Origin: Thermofilum sp.
GTDB lineage: Archaea > Thermoproteota > Thermoprotei > Thermofilales > Thermofilaceae
Length of the DNA: 64,000 bases
Direction of reading: 5' to 3'
NCBI GenBank assembly: GCA_038741495.1
Contig: JAVYKX010000001.1
Coordinates: 676,918 to 740,917, forward strand
Shown: positions 1 through 7,957 of the stretch, in pieces
Layout: every line of letters begins with the position of its first letter
How positions within the stretch are numbered: position 1 is the first letter of the stretch
The notes under the pieces: generated by a model
Databases searched by the model: none
What the model was told of the DNA's origin: nothing
What the model saw: only the letters and a program-made list of their open reading frames with translations
Program-made: the position numbers and the translations under genes

Positions 1-160
1 CAGAGCCATCGCCCCTACGCGTAAAGCATATCCTGTAATCCCGGACATCAATGAGATCCGCGTCAACACCCAGTCCCCTAAGACTCTCAACGACGAACTT
101 CGCCACAAGCTCGGATCTACGCCCCTCCCTTCCGGTTCCGAGAACCACAGCGACCCTCAT
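1..160 (-). CDS. NADPH-dependent FMN reductase-like flavoprotein (N-terminal 53 residues; cut by window edge)
   Basis: ATG at 158-160 (minus strand) opens a frame that runs off the left edge. The N-terminus MRVAVVLGTGREGRRSELVA is the first beta strand and phosphate-binding loop of the flavodoxin-like NADPH-dependent FMN reductase family, which binds FMN through a G-T/S-x-R-x-x-R loop. A Shine-Dalgarno-like GGAGGT lies about 9 nt before the ATG, and a weak TATA-like stretch (CTTTAAGG on the minus strand) lies near 200. Substrate and length cannot be judged because the rest of the gene is outside the window. Confidence 0.75.
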   Translation of the reverse strand, partial: MRVAVVLGTGREGRRSELVAKFVVESLRGLGVDADLIDVRDYRICFTRRGDGS

Positions 161-372
161 GAGCGAAACCTCCGACCAAGCGCTAGAGAAGAGTCAAAGC
201 ACCTTAAAGCTCTACCGCGTGAAACTGTGATGAGCCACTCCTCAGGTTGCGTCAACCTTCACCCATGCTGCGAGGAGAGTAGTTGAGCGGCTCGCCCAGC
301 CAGCAGCAGCTCTCAGAGCACAGAGGCTTCGAGAACAGCGCTGCCGGCAGCCTCGCAGCCGGTCCAGGCGAG

Positions 373-780
373 TTAGGGGTTCTCGAGCAGAACCCTCCCA
401 CTGGTTGCGTCGAGGTGGGCGTAGAACCTGTTCAGAATGCCTCTGCCGAGGAGTAGCCGCCTGAGGAGCGGGTGGGCCCGCACCCTCACCAGCCCCAGGG
501 TTTCGCCGCAGAGGTAGACGCGAGCTAACGCTGTACTCAACCTGACTGGGAGGAAGCCACCGTGCAGCGCGTAGACGTCTTCGTCCACAGCCACGTAGTC
601 GAGCTCTAGCCTACTCCAGACGTCCTCCGTCACGAGGAGGGTGCCGTCAAAGCCTGTGTCGATGTAGAAGAGCTCCTCGGCGCTCCTCCCTGTCACAGGG
701 TTCTCCAGCTTAACTCTCACCGCCGGCGCAGGCGGCGACCGAGACCGGTCGTAAAACCCCTCACACTTCAAGACCCCCAC
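373..780 (-). CDS. Retropepsin-like (clan AA) aspartic protease-type protein
   Basis: 135 residues from a GTG start. The key feature is Asp-Thr-Gly at residues 41-43 (context FYIDTGFDGTLLV), the catalytic signature of single-domain retropepsin-like proteases. A second family hallmark, hydrophobic-Gly-Arg-x-hydrophobic-Leu-Asn (LLGRGILNRF), lies about 25 residues from the C-terminus. Such proteins would act as homodimers with one Asp per monomer. Its start overlaps the end of the upstream RHH-type gene by 20 nt, so the two are co-translated. No signal peptide is visible, so it should be cytoplasmic. Protease activity is inferred from the motif; the natural substrate is unknown, and the RHH partner is an obvious candidate. 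Confidence 0.75.
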   Translation of the reverse strand: MGVLKCEGFYDRSRSPPAPAVRVKLENPVTGRSAEELFYIDTGFDGTLLVTEDVWSRLELDYVAVDEDVYALHGGFLPVRLSTALARVYLCGETLGLVRVRAHPLLRRLLLGRGILNRFYAHLDATSGRVLLENP

Positions 781-1150
781 CCCCGACTTCGACGAACTCG
801 ACCCGCCTCGCCTCCAACGGTTTGATGAGGGAGTTCTTCAGGAGGCCGGCCTCGTACAGGCCCCGCAGCCTCTCCACAGCCTCTTCTAGCGTCTCGCAGC
901 GGAAGCTGACGGCCCCATCGTTAGCCACCACCAGGTACCCCTTGCCCCTCCCCGCGGCTAGCCGGCTGGCGGCGGATCTAAGAGGTTCGCGGGCGCCCCT
1001 CGCCTGCTCGAGGGGTGGAGGCGCTCTGAGCCACATCTCGAGGGCTTGGTTGACCGCCTGGGACACGGTTATCCCCAGCAGTGCCGCTCTAGCCTTAACC
1101 TCCGCGTAGAGTCTCTCGTCAACCCCCCTGACGAAAACCCCCTTAGCCAC
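761..1150 (-). CDS. RHH-like N-terminal domain protein paired with the aspartic protease-like gene
   Basis: 129 residues, GTG start. Residues 1-45 (FVRGVDERLYAEVKARAALL, then TVSQAVNQALEMWL) look like a ribbon-helix-helix DNA-binding domain of the VapB/CopG kind. A Pro/Ala/Arg-rich linker follows. A C-terminal block of about 55 residues (GKGYLVVANDGAVSF onward) recalls small archaeal DUF5678-type domains; that match is uncertain. The downstream retropepsin-like gene overlaps it by 20 nt. An AT-rich promoter-like stretch with TTAATATCTAGATATC lies about 20-35 nt upstream, close enough for a nearly leaderless transcript. The arrangement resembles a toxin-antitoxin operon with a protease in the second position. 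Confidence 0.65.
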   Translation of the reverse strand: MAKGVFVRGVDERLYAEVKARAALLGITVSQAVNQALEMWLRAPPPLEQARGAREPLRSAASRLAAGRGKGYLVVANDGAVSFRCETLEEAVERLRGLYEAGLLKNSLIKPLEARRVEFVEVGGGGLEV

Positions 1151-1546
1151 GAGAGGACACCTGATATCTAGATATTAAGCTTTCCGGAGCACTCTTCTAC
1201 TCGCCTGGTAGGCGCTGATACTGTACGTTCGCAGGGATTCAACCGTTTTCTACAGGCTGACGGCGAACCTCCCTGCCGTTGCTCTTCGCGCGCGAGCGGG
1301 CGGGGTGGAGGTTGAGGAGACAGCTTCCGGCGGGTGCTGATAACGGCTGTCTATCAGCAGAATTTGCTCAGACGGTTAAGGGCGTGGGCAGCCACGTAGC
1401 CGGGCTAGCACTCACTCTTGACCTGAGAGGGGCGAGCTGCTGCCTGCTGACCGGTGGGTGAGAGCCCTAGCGTCTCGAGCCTACGGGCTGGGCGGCGTGG
1501 GCACTCGTGGATTGGCTCTCGGAGAAGCAGGTGCGCGGGCGCGCAG
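1151..1546. other. Intergenic stretch without a recognisable gene
   Basis: This covers the space between the RHH-like gene start and the MNT gene end. Apart from the RHH-gene promoter at its left edge and a 7-bp inverted repeat (GCAGGGA and TCCCTGC arms, about 1226-1276), I see no coding signal or RNA gene. Short open frames here have no codon or motif support. Confidence 0.5.
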
Positions 1547-1882
1547 TCAGGCGATTCTGATCCAGTGCTTGGAGGCGTCCCTCAGCAGGGCGCTCTCCTG
1601 CAGCCTCTCCGCGAACTCCTCCGGCGTCAGCGGTATCGCCTCCACGAAAGGCTTTATCTGCGCTTTCCACTGTAGCTCGTTGATGAGGTCGAGCCTCTCG
1701 AGGAATTTCATCCCTCTGAAATCCTCGGAGACCACTACTAGGTCGACGTCGCTTGTCTTAAGCCAGGTGCCCTTAGCGTAGCTGCCGAAAAGGTACGCCT
1801 CTTTCACTCTAATCCTCTGCGAGAGCAGCTCCAGGAGGGTGCGCGCGGCTCTAAGCGCGGCTTCGAAGGAACTCTCTGACAA
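1547..1882 (-). CDS. MNT-type minimal nucleotidyltransferase (antitoxin of a HEPN/MNT pair)
   Basis: 111 residues. The polymerase-beta-like nucleotidyltransferase signature is complete: LFGSYAKG (Gly33-Ser34) followed by SDVDLVVV with metal-binding Asp45 and Asp47. In characterised HEPN/MNT modules the MNT protein neutralises the HEPN RNase, in some cases by adding AMP to it. The HEPN gene lies immediately upstream and overlaps by 32 nt, so both are made from one mRNA. The start is not certain because the overlap is long; a later start would trim the N-terminal helix only. Confidence 0.88.
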   Translation of the reverse strand: MSESSFEAALRAARTLLELLSQRIRVKEAYLFGSYAKGTWLKTSDVDLVVVSEDFRGMKFLERLDLINELQWKAQIKPFVEAIPLTPEEFAERLQESALLRDASKHWIRIA

Positions 1883-2285
1883 GCCTTATCACCTCGCCAG
1901 CCAAGCCGTACGCTCTCTGAGCTTCAACCTTATCCACTGACTCGCTGGGAAGCCCGCCCGCCGCGTCAGGGTACCGTGTCACCGTGTAGTACTTGTTCAG
2001 TATGAAAAGCTGTTCCTCCACCTCTCTAGGCAGCGAGAAGCCAGCTTCCTTGAGCAGTGTATACAGCTCAGTGACTGTGTGTATGCGTGGCGGCTCTTCC
2101 CTCCTCACCACGAAGAATAGCGCTTTCAGGGCCTTCTCGACCGCTTGCTGCGAGAAGAAAGCCGCGCGGAACCACCTCTCCCCCCTCAAGGCTATCTTCG
2201 CGTCCTCTAAGTCCTCCTCGGCGGCCTTAACCCAGAGCTCTACCTCTCTACGCGCTTGCACCGCTCTGTCAATAGCCCGCTTCAC
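1851..2285 (-). CDS. HEPN domain protein (toxin of a HEPN/MNT pair)
   Basis: 144 residues, GTG start, all-helical. The HEPN core is recognisable in the block around WFRAAFFSQQAVEKALKALF, then the PRIHTVTELYTLL helix, and the TRYPDAAGG turn typical of archaeal HEPN proteins paired with MNT enzymes. A strict R-X4-6-H catalytic motif is not clear, although His91 or its neighbour sits in the expected helix, so RNase activity is inferred from family and context. The MNT gene follows with a 32-nt overlap. An AT-rich GATATTAGG stretch lies directly upstream of the start. Confidence 0.85.
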   Translation of the reverse strand: MKRAIDRAVQARREVELWVKAAEEDLEDAKIALRGERWFRAAFFSQQAVEKALKALFFVVRREEPPRIHTVTELYTLLKEAGFSLPREVEEQLFILNKYYTVTRYPDAAGGLPSESVDKVEAQRAYGLAGEVIRLVREFLRSRA

Positions 2286-2765
2286 CTAATATCTTTTCCT
2301 AAAGCTGCTACCAAACTCCAGCTTCCCAGCACGCTTACAGCCACCTCGAGGGTTCCGGTAAAGCTATGCGAGCCGAGCAGGCCCTTTCCCGCTACCCCGT
2401 TACACCCGCACTTCCCCGGCGAGGTTATACTTCGGTCTCTGCAGCCCAGCCCGCCTCCCACCATGACGGCTGCCGCGGTGGAATGCCGCGAGAGGATTGA
2501 GTGGGTGTAACAGTCCTTTTGACAAGGGCGTTAGGCTTCATTCCACAGAAGAGTCTCCTGAAAAGGCTCAAGGAAGGAAGAGAGAAAGGAACCACTTAGC
2601 GAGAATCAATGTACCTGGTAAACTTTCACAAACGGGGGGTACCGAATCCGCTATCCAGGAACCTAGCGGCTGAGAGGAACCGGGTACGCACCGCGCCTTC
2701 AAGACCGCTCACTAGACAGGGTTGAGGGTTTGTTTCCCAGGCTCGAGCTTTCTCGCTAGAAAACA
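2286..2765. other. Intergenic stretch without a recognisable gene
   Basis: About 480 bp between the divergently transcribed HEPN and HAD genes. Short ORFs here lack family motifs. The right end leads into the promoter and operator of the sugar-phosphorylase operon. I see no RNA gene or repeat. Confidence 0.5.
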
Positions 2766-2794
2766 TTTTATGATAGAACACTACTGGTGAGTAG
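2766..2794 (+). promoter_or_regulatory. Promoter and palindromic operator (CTACT-N4-AGTAG) of the GH65 operon
   Basis: A TATA-like TTTTATGAT at 2766-2774 is followed at 2781-2794 by CTACTGGTGAGTAG, a perfect 5-bp-arm palindrome. It falls at the expected transcription start. TrmB of Thermococcus/Pyrococcus binds TACT-N3-AGTA at trehalose/maltose promoters (established); the core here is TACT-N4-AGTA. The same arms and spacer length occur at 12699-12712 in the promoter of the nearby ABC transporter operon. A TrmB-family gene (5614-6672) lies at the end of this operon, so autoregulation in response to sugar is the natural inference. Confidence 0.7.
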
Positions 2795-3476
2795 CATGAT
2801 AAAAATGATTGCCCTGATCTGGGACTTCGACGGCGTTGTAGTATTCACCCCTCATGAAAAAGCCTGGAGGATAACGGCACACCGCTTCGGGATACTAAAC
2901 CTTACGAGCGAGTTTTATCACCGCTACGTCTCGGGCAGGCCGCGCTACGAGGGAGCTAGGATCATTTTAAGCCTGCTCGGGGGGTACGCGGGGCCAGAGC
3001 TGGAGCAGCTTGTAGAGCTGTTTGCGAGCGAGAAGAATCGCGTCTTCAACCTTCTCGTGGAGAGCGGAGAGGTGGAGGTGAACAGACCCGCTATCGAGTT
3101 CATATTGAGGACGCGGAGGGGTAATCGTCCTGCTTTTAAGCATGTTCTGGCTTCCGCTTCCCGTAATGCTGTGAGGCTGGCTACTAGGCTGGAGTACCTT
3201 GGCCGTCCGCTCTCCAGCTTCTTTGACGCAGACGTGAGCGGCTCCGGTGCTACGAAGCGCGAGATATTCGAAAAAGCTATGAAGGCGGTAAGGGAGGCCG
3301 ACTGCTTCATTGCGATCGATGATGCACCTTCGGGTGTTAGAACTGCTGCAGAGCTTGGGATTATCCCGGTCGGGTATAGCGATAGGGGCCTCGAAGACCA
3401 CGGAGCTAGAATGATCATTGAGAAGTTTGAGGGGTTGGAGCCCGAGGTTCTAGTGGAACTATGCAGGTCGAGGTGA
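2787..3476 (+). CDS. HAD-family phosphatase / beta-phosphoglucomutase-like enzyme
   Basis: 229 residues. HAD motif I is DFDGVV (nucleophile Asp13, acid/base Asp15), motif II the Ser in LASAS, motif III a Lys near ATKREIF, and motif IV IDDAPSG. A helical cap follows motif I, as in beta-phosphoglucomutase. The stop overlaps the start of the GH65 gene by 16 nt. GH65 phosphorolysis of trehalose or maltose yields beta-glucose 1-phosphate, and a beta-phosphoglucomutase would convert it to glucose 6-phosphate, so this pairing is strong functional evidence; a plain sugar-phosphate phosphatase is the alternative. The GTG at 2787 lies inside the operator, so ATG at 2796 or 2805 may be the real start. 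Confidence 0.82.
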   Translation: MSSMIKMIALIWDFDGVVVFTPHEKAWRITAHRFGILNLTSEFYHRYVSGRPRYEGARIILSLLGGYAGPELEQLVELFASEKNRVFNLLVESGEVEVNRPAIEFILRTRRGNRPAFKHVLASASRNAVRLATRLEYLGRPLSSFFDADVSGSGATKREIFEKAMKAVREADCFIAIDDAPSGVRTAAELGIIPVGYSDRGLEDHGARMIIEKFEGLEPEVLVELCRSR

Positions 3477-5587
3477 AACCTTACAGGCTGTGCGTGAAGG
3501 GGTTCAGCAGACGGGACGAGCCTTGGGTAGGTACTCTACTCACTCTCTCGAACGGGCGCATAGCTGTGCGAGGTGAGCTTGAGCTCGAGCCCTTCGATAC
3601 TGGAACACTTCACGCCGGCTACTACCTCGATGTCCCGCTATGGAGGCGAGAGCTCGCTCAGCTGCCGAGAATCAACGGAGTCTACGTGCTGTGCTCTGGG
3701 GAGCCTGCACGGCCGGAGAAAGTGGAGAGAGAGCTCGACCTTCGGGAGGGTCTGTTAAGGGTTAGAGCTTCGCTGTCGTGCACTGCGGGCAACCTGCGCT
3801 ACACTAGCACGAGTGCTGCTCACAGGAGGCTGAAGAGCCTATACATGCAGAGAGTGGAGCTGGAGGGGTGCAGTGGCGAACTCCTAGTCACGCTACCGAT
3901 CGAGCTAGCCTCCAATCCCTTCGTGGCAGGCGCCTCTGTAAGGCACTTCGATATAGCTGGTTTCAAGTTTGACGGAGCTTGGCTTAGCGTGCTCCTCGAG
4001 CCTAAGCGCGGTGGCAAGCCGATTGCGCTGACGAGCTTCTTGAGGAGCACTGGCTGCTCCGAGTTAATTCCCGTGAGCTCAGCTGGCGCGCTCGGCTTTC
4101 TTGTCACAGGCTGCAGCAGTCGCGTAACGCTCGAGAGGTACACGTTCGTTGGCGAGACGCCGCAGCGCGAAGAGCCTCTCTGGGACTCCTTGTTACGGTC
4201 TCACAAAGCTGCGTGGCGCGAGCTGTGGGAGAAGATAGGGCTTGAGGTAGAAGGTGAGGATCGAATCGCGGGGGCGATAACGTTCTACACCTACCACTTA
4301 CTTCAGCTTATCGACGAGGACTCAGACTCTCTCATGATACCCAGCAGGGGTCTTCACGGATTCGGGTATCGCGGGCACATCTTCTGGGACACGGATCTCT
4401 ACCTAGCTCTATTCCTTTCGGCGCTATACCCGGAGGCGGCGAAGAAGGTTCTCAAGTTTAGGTGCAAGACACTTGAAGCGGCCCGAGCTTACGCGGCTCA
4501 AAGCGGGCACAAAGGAGCGAGGTACCCCTGGGAGTCTGTCGATAGTGGTTTCGAGGCCACACCGAGGCACGGGTTACTGCTGAAGGAGAACAGCTGCCAG
4601 TGCGTCGACATCCTGACCGGCGAGAAGGAGATCCACATAACCGCTGACGTGGCGTTTGCTGTTGACCTCTACTACAAGCTAACTGGGGATACGCACTTCA
4701 TGGCTGAGTGCGGCTTACACATCCTGGTGGAGAGTGCCCGCTTCTGGGCAAGCCGAGTGGCCTGGGACCCAGGTAAATCCGCCTATGTGATCAGGGATGT
4801 GATCGGGCCGGACGAGTACCACGTGGGCGTTGATAACAACTACTTCACAAACGTGATGGCGAAGCTCAACTTGGAGAGAGCTGCACACTACGTTGAGGAA
4901 GCCCTATCCTCGAAGAGCAGCCTCCTGCGAGCAGTTGCGGAAAATCTCGGAGTGACGAGGCAAGAAGTTGAGAAGTGGAAGGAGATCGCCGGAAGGATCT
5001 TCGAGGGTAGGAGGGAGGGGCTGGTGGTTGAGCAGTTTGAGGGTTACTTCGACCTTGAGGAAGGGCAGCTCAACTCCTCCTATGCTCCAGTGCGGGTACC
5101 CGTTGAAGAGTTAGAGAAGCTATCTCAGCTCAAGGTAATCAAGCAGGCAGACGTCGTGCTCGCCCTACTCATCCAAGATCTCGTGAGCGGGGTTCCAAAG
5201 GAAGTCCTGGAAGCAAACTACCGCTACTACCTGCCGAGGACAACGCACGAGTCATCCCTATCACTGCCCATATACGCTGCGGTGGCGATCTCTCTGAAGG
5301 ACGAGAACGCGGGGGGCTTGTTCTCGAAGGTGCTGGACACAGATCTCGGGAATCTGTACGGCAACACGGATGACGGTTTCCACGTGGGAGCTGCGGGCGG
5401 GCTGTGGTATGCAATCCTCTACGGCTTGCTAGGGTTAAGGCTCAGTCATGAGGAGCTGCGCTTTAAGCCCTCCTGTGTTGACGGTATCAGAAGGTTGTCC
5501 GTAAACATTAGCTACAGGGGCGCAAGGCTGAAGGTAGACCTCCGCTGCGATGGTGAACCGCTTCTCCACAAGAGCTTTTTAACCTAG
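3461..5587 (+). CDS. Glycoside hydrolase family 65 phosphorylase (trehalose/maltose phosphorylase type)
   Basis: 708 residues, slightly shorter than typical 750-780-residue GH65 enzymes. After an N-terminal beta-sandwich domain, the (alpha/alpha)6 barrel shows GHIFWDTDLYLALF, the catalytic-acid block VIGPDEYHVGVDNNYF (general acid Glu452), KQADVVLALL near residue 562 (phosphate pocket in characterised members) and THESSLSLPIYA. The enzyme cleaves an alpha-linked glucose disaccharide with inorganic phosphate; the exact disaccharide (trehalose, maltose, kojibiose) cannot be read from sequence. No signal peptide, hence intracellular. It overlaps the HAD gene and precedes the TrmB gene by 26 nt, forming one operon. 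Confidence 0.9.
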   Translation: MQVEVKPYRLCVKGFSRRDEPWVGTLLTLSNGRIAVRGELELEPFDTGTLHAGYYLDVPLWRRELAQLPRINGVYVLCSGEPARPEKVERELDLREGLLRVRASLSCTAGNLRYTSTSAAHRRLKSLYMQRVELEGCSGELLVTLPIELASNPFVAGASVRHFDIAGFKFDGAWLSVLLEPKRGGKPIALTSFLRSTGCSELIPVSSAGALGFLVTGCSSRVTLERYTFVGETPQREEPLWDSLLRSHKAAWRELWEKIGLEVEGEDRIAGAITFYTYHLLQLIDEDSDSLMIPSRGLHGFGYRGHIFWDTDLYLALFLSALYPEAAKKVLKFRCKTLEAARAYAAQSGHKGARYPWESVDSGFEATPRHGLLLKENSCQCVDILTGEKEIHITADVAFAVDLYYKLTGDTHFMAECGLHILVESARFWASRVAWDPGKSAYVIRDVIGPDEYHVGVDNNYFTNVMAKLNLERAAHYVEEALSSKSSLLRAVAENLGVTRQEVEKWKEIAGRIFEGRREGLVVEQFEGYFDLEEGQLNSSYAPVRVPVEELEKLSQLKVIKQADVVLALLIQDLVSGVPKEVLEANYRYYLPRTTHESSLSLPIYAAVAISLKDENAGGLFSKVLDTDLGNLYGNTDDGFHVGAAGGLWYAILYGLLGLRLSHEELRFKPSCVDGIRRLSVNISYRGARLKVDLRCDGEPLLHKSFLT

Positions 5588-5613
5588 GCACTCGATGTGA
5601 GGCCGGGGGATGG

Positions 5614-6672
5614 ATGGCAGAGGAAGCATTGCTCTCCAGGTTAATGCTGCTGGGCTTTACGAAGTACGAGGCTAGAGCGTATGTTACGCTCCTCAAGCAC
5701 GGCTCTCTGACTTCGTCGGAGATTATTAAGCTAGCTCGGATCCCGCAACCGAGGATCTACGACATCATGGATAGCCTCGTTTCAAAGGGGTTCGTGAGGA
5801 AGAGCAAGGGAAAACCCATCCGCTACTCTCTCGTCGACCCGAAGTCCGCGTTCAAGGGGTTTATGGAGGCGGAGATGGCGCGGATCGCTACTGTCGGGGA
5901 CGAGGTCTTGAAGTTCCACCGCGAGAGCTCTTCTCTGAGGTCAGTTACGGGGGAGAGCGTGTGGGTTTCACATGGCTACGCAGCTTACATGGCAGCGCTC
6001 AGCGAGGTTTTTCAGACAACGGAGGACGAGCTCCTCGCGGCGCTCTACTCTAGTACTCTGAACACCGTTTTGAGGTCAGACGAGTTCGTAGCGAAGCTCA
6101 AGAAGCTCTCTTCGTGCTTTGTCCTTTACGACCTGGAGCCGCAGCACCCCCTACCTGTGGAGGAGGTTCTCTACAGGCCCACCTATGGGCCTACCCTTTT
6201 TATCTCTGACTTGACGCGTGCTTGGCTTATCACCGGCATTCAAAACGGCAGGGAGCCTCTCATATACTACATTGAGGACATCGAGATCACGAGCCTCATT
6301 ACAATGTACTTCTTCGAGGTGCTGAGGCGCTGGTCCAAGCCTGTGCAGAACAAGCTTGCAGCTGAAGTGATGGAGCAGAGGTTCCGGAGTATAGTGAGAG
6401 CTGTTGATATGATCCGAGGCTTCGAGAAGCGGGGGCTCAAAGCCTACGTACAAGCAGAGGGGATCTGGTTGAGAACCGGGGAGCAGGGAGCCGTGGAGGG
6501 AGTAGCGGTTGAGACAAGGAGGGACGAGCTGAAAGGAATTACAAGCATCGTCGTAGAGCTCGCCAACGGAAACCGTGCGTCGATCGGAGGTCTCGGAGCA
6601 CGGTACGAAGACTTTGCAGCTTTAAAAATCAGGGTAAGGGCAGCACCATACAGCGCTCTTTCGAGCGGGTGA
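5614..6672 (+). CDS. TrmB-family sugar-responsive transcriptional regulator
   Basis: 352 residues. The N-terminus (about 1-75: LLGFTKYEARAYVTLLKHG, then PQPRIYDIMDSLVSKGFV) is the winged HTH of TrmB proteins. A helical linker follows to about residue 115, then an effector domain ending in an EGIWLRTG...EGVAVE beta-rich block like the sugar-binding TrmB C-terminus. A strong GGGGGATGG stretch precedes the ATG. As third gene of the HAD-GH65 operon it likely binds a sugar and represses the palindromic sites at 2781-2794 and 12699-12712; this link is inference. Confidence 0.9.
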   Translation: MAEEALLSRLMLLGFTKYEARAYVTLLKHGSLTSSEIIKLARIPQPRIYDIMDSLVSKGFVRKSKGKPIRYSLVDPKSAFKGFMEAEMARIATVGDEVLKFHRESSSLRSVTGESVWVSHGYAAYMAALSEVFQTTEDELLAALYSSTLNTVLRSDEFVAKLKKLSSCFVLYDLEPQHPLPVEEVLYRPTYGPTLFISDLTRAWLITGIQNGREPLIYYIEDIEITSLITMYFFEVLRRWSKPVQNKLAAEVMEQRFRSIVRAVDMIRGFEKRGLKAYVQAEGIWLRTGEQGAVEGVAVETRRDELKGITSIVVELANGNRASIGGLGARYEDFAALKIRVRAAPYSALSSG

Positions 6673-6758
6673 GCAGAATTCTCCCCAGCCCTCGCAGTCG
6701 TGCACACGCTTATTTTCTCCGTGCAGCTGGGGAGAGCGGTTCGAGCGGGCCGGGCAAA

Positions 6759-6959
6759 TTATGGCGCGCGACGCCTCACTTCTCTCCTGACCACTACGAC
6801 TACCCCGGCTATGACGAGCGCCGAGATGAGCAGTAAGAGGAGAGAAACCACTATCACCTCCTCCGAGGGGTTCGAGAGCAGCGTTATCAGCGAGGTAAGC
6901 AGCCCAGCGACCCCCAGAGTGAAGAAAATCCTGCCCTGAACCGGGTTCACGCAGCTCAC
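6759..6959 (-). CDS. Small two-helix membrane protein at the end of the ABC operon
   Basis: 66 residues from GTG at 6957-6959, which overlaps the upstream ATPase stop as GTGA, a sign of translational coupling. Two hydrophobic stretches (about 10-28 and 35-58) are separated by NPSEE and followed by a positively charged tail RREVRRR, suggesting a two-TM inner-membrane protein with cytoplasmic C-terminus. I do not recognise a family. It may be an accessory subunit of the transporter, but only position supports that. Confidence 0.6.
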   Translation of the reverse strand: MSCVNPVQGRIFFTLGVAGLLTSLITLLSNPSEEVIVVSLLLLLISALVIAGVVVVVRREVRRRAP

Positions 6960-7957
6960 CAGTACTGTTCAACTTCGCCAGGGAAGTGGCAGGCTATCTT
7001 ACGCCCAGCATACTCGACGCTGGGCGGGCGCTCCCTGAAGCATTTCTCCCTAGCCCAGGGGCAGCGGGCTGCGAAGGGGCAGCCTGCGCTGGGTGTACCT
7101 CTGTACTCGGCATGCTTTACGAATAAATCACGCATGGATTTCAGCTTAGGTTCGAAAGCTGAGCCGAAGACAATGAGGGCGAGCGAGTAAGGGTGAAGAG
7201 GTTTCCTCATGACCTCCTCTGCTACTCCCTCCTCTACGACGAGCCCCCGGAGCATGACGAGTAGCTTCGAGGTTGGCGCTAAGTACCTTATAGTCCCAAG
7301 CTCGTGTGTTATGTAGAGTAGGGAGACGCCTGACGTCGCGTTGAGATCTTTCAGGAGGTCGAGGACGGATACCTTCATCGAGGGGTCAATCATAGAGACG
7401 GGTTCATCAGCTACCATTAGCTCGGGGTCTGGGATGAGAGCTCTAGCGATGTTGAGCCGCTGCCTCATCCCCCCGCTGAGGTGGTGGGGGTACTTATTGA
7501 GGAAGTACTCGGGCGGTGTGAGCCCCACCCGCTCCAGTAAATCTAACACGAGCCTCTTAACCTCGCTCTCCGGGATCCCCTTTCGGTGTGTTCTTATCAC
7601 GACTGCAAGTGTCTCGTAGACGCTTTTCACGGGGTTAAGCGAAGAGTAAGGATCCTGGTAGACGTACTGAAGCCTGATCTTTATCCTCTTCAGATCCCGC
7701 TCGGGGATCCTCTCCGTGTCCAAGCCCTTGTACAGGACTGAGCCGCTCGTAGGGCGCTGCAGGAGCGCGGCAACTCGGCCCAGCGTGGTTTTCCCGCTGC
7801 CGCTCTCTCCAACTACGCTGACTATCTCACCAGGGGTTATGTCAAGGGAAACATCGCGCACTGCGCTCACAGTGCCGCCCCTCCCTTTGAACACGACGTT
7901 AATATTCCTCAGGCTGAGCAGAGCGGGTTGCATACCCCTCACCCGTAGAGATGGCAA
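6956..7957 (-). CDS. Dipeptide/oligopeptide-family ABC transporter ATPase (DppF/OppF type)
   Basis: 333 residues from TTG at 7957. Walker A GESGSGKTTLG, Q-loop YQDPYSSLNPV, signature LSGGMRQRLNIARAL and Walker B LMVADEPVSM are all intact. The C-terminal tail has the Cys pattern GCPFAARCPWAREKC, typical of this ATPase subfamily. A GTG at 7942 overlaps the previous stop as GTGA, and ATG at 7933 has a GGTGAGGGG in front, so translation probably begins at one of these. It pairs with the DppD-type ATPase to power the two permeases. In Sulfolobus such systems import di- and oligosaccharides (established for cellobiose and maltose). Confidence 0.92.
   Translation of the reverse strand: MPSLRVRGMQPALLSLRNINVVFKGRGGTVSAVRDVSLDITPGEIVSVVGESGSGKTTLGRVAALLQRPTSGSVLYKGLDTERIPERDLKRIKIRLQYVYQDPYSSLNPVKSVYETLAVVIRTHRKGIPESEVKRLVLDLLERVGLTPPEYFLNKYPHHLSGGMRQRLNIARALIPDPELMVADEPVSMIDPSMKVSVLDLLKDLNATSGVSLLYITHELGTIRYLAPTSKLLVMLRGLVVEEGVAEEVMRKPLHPYSLALIVFGSAFEPKLKSMRDLFVKHAEYRGTPSAGCPFAARCPWAREKCFRERPPSVEYAGRKIACHFPGEVEQYW

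Noticed and set aside
226-260. C-box-like GTGATGA suggesting a C/D box sRNA
   Set aside because: No D or D' box (CTGA) in a suitable place; one 7-mer is not enough.
1215-1280. tRNA-like T-arm and hairpin (GGTTGAATCC, GCAGGGA/TCCCTGC arms)
   Set aside because: The invariant TTC of the T loop is missing and no acceptor or anticodon arm can be folded; the two stem options are mutually exclusive.
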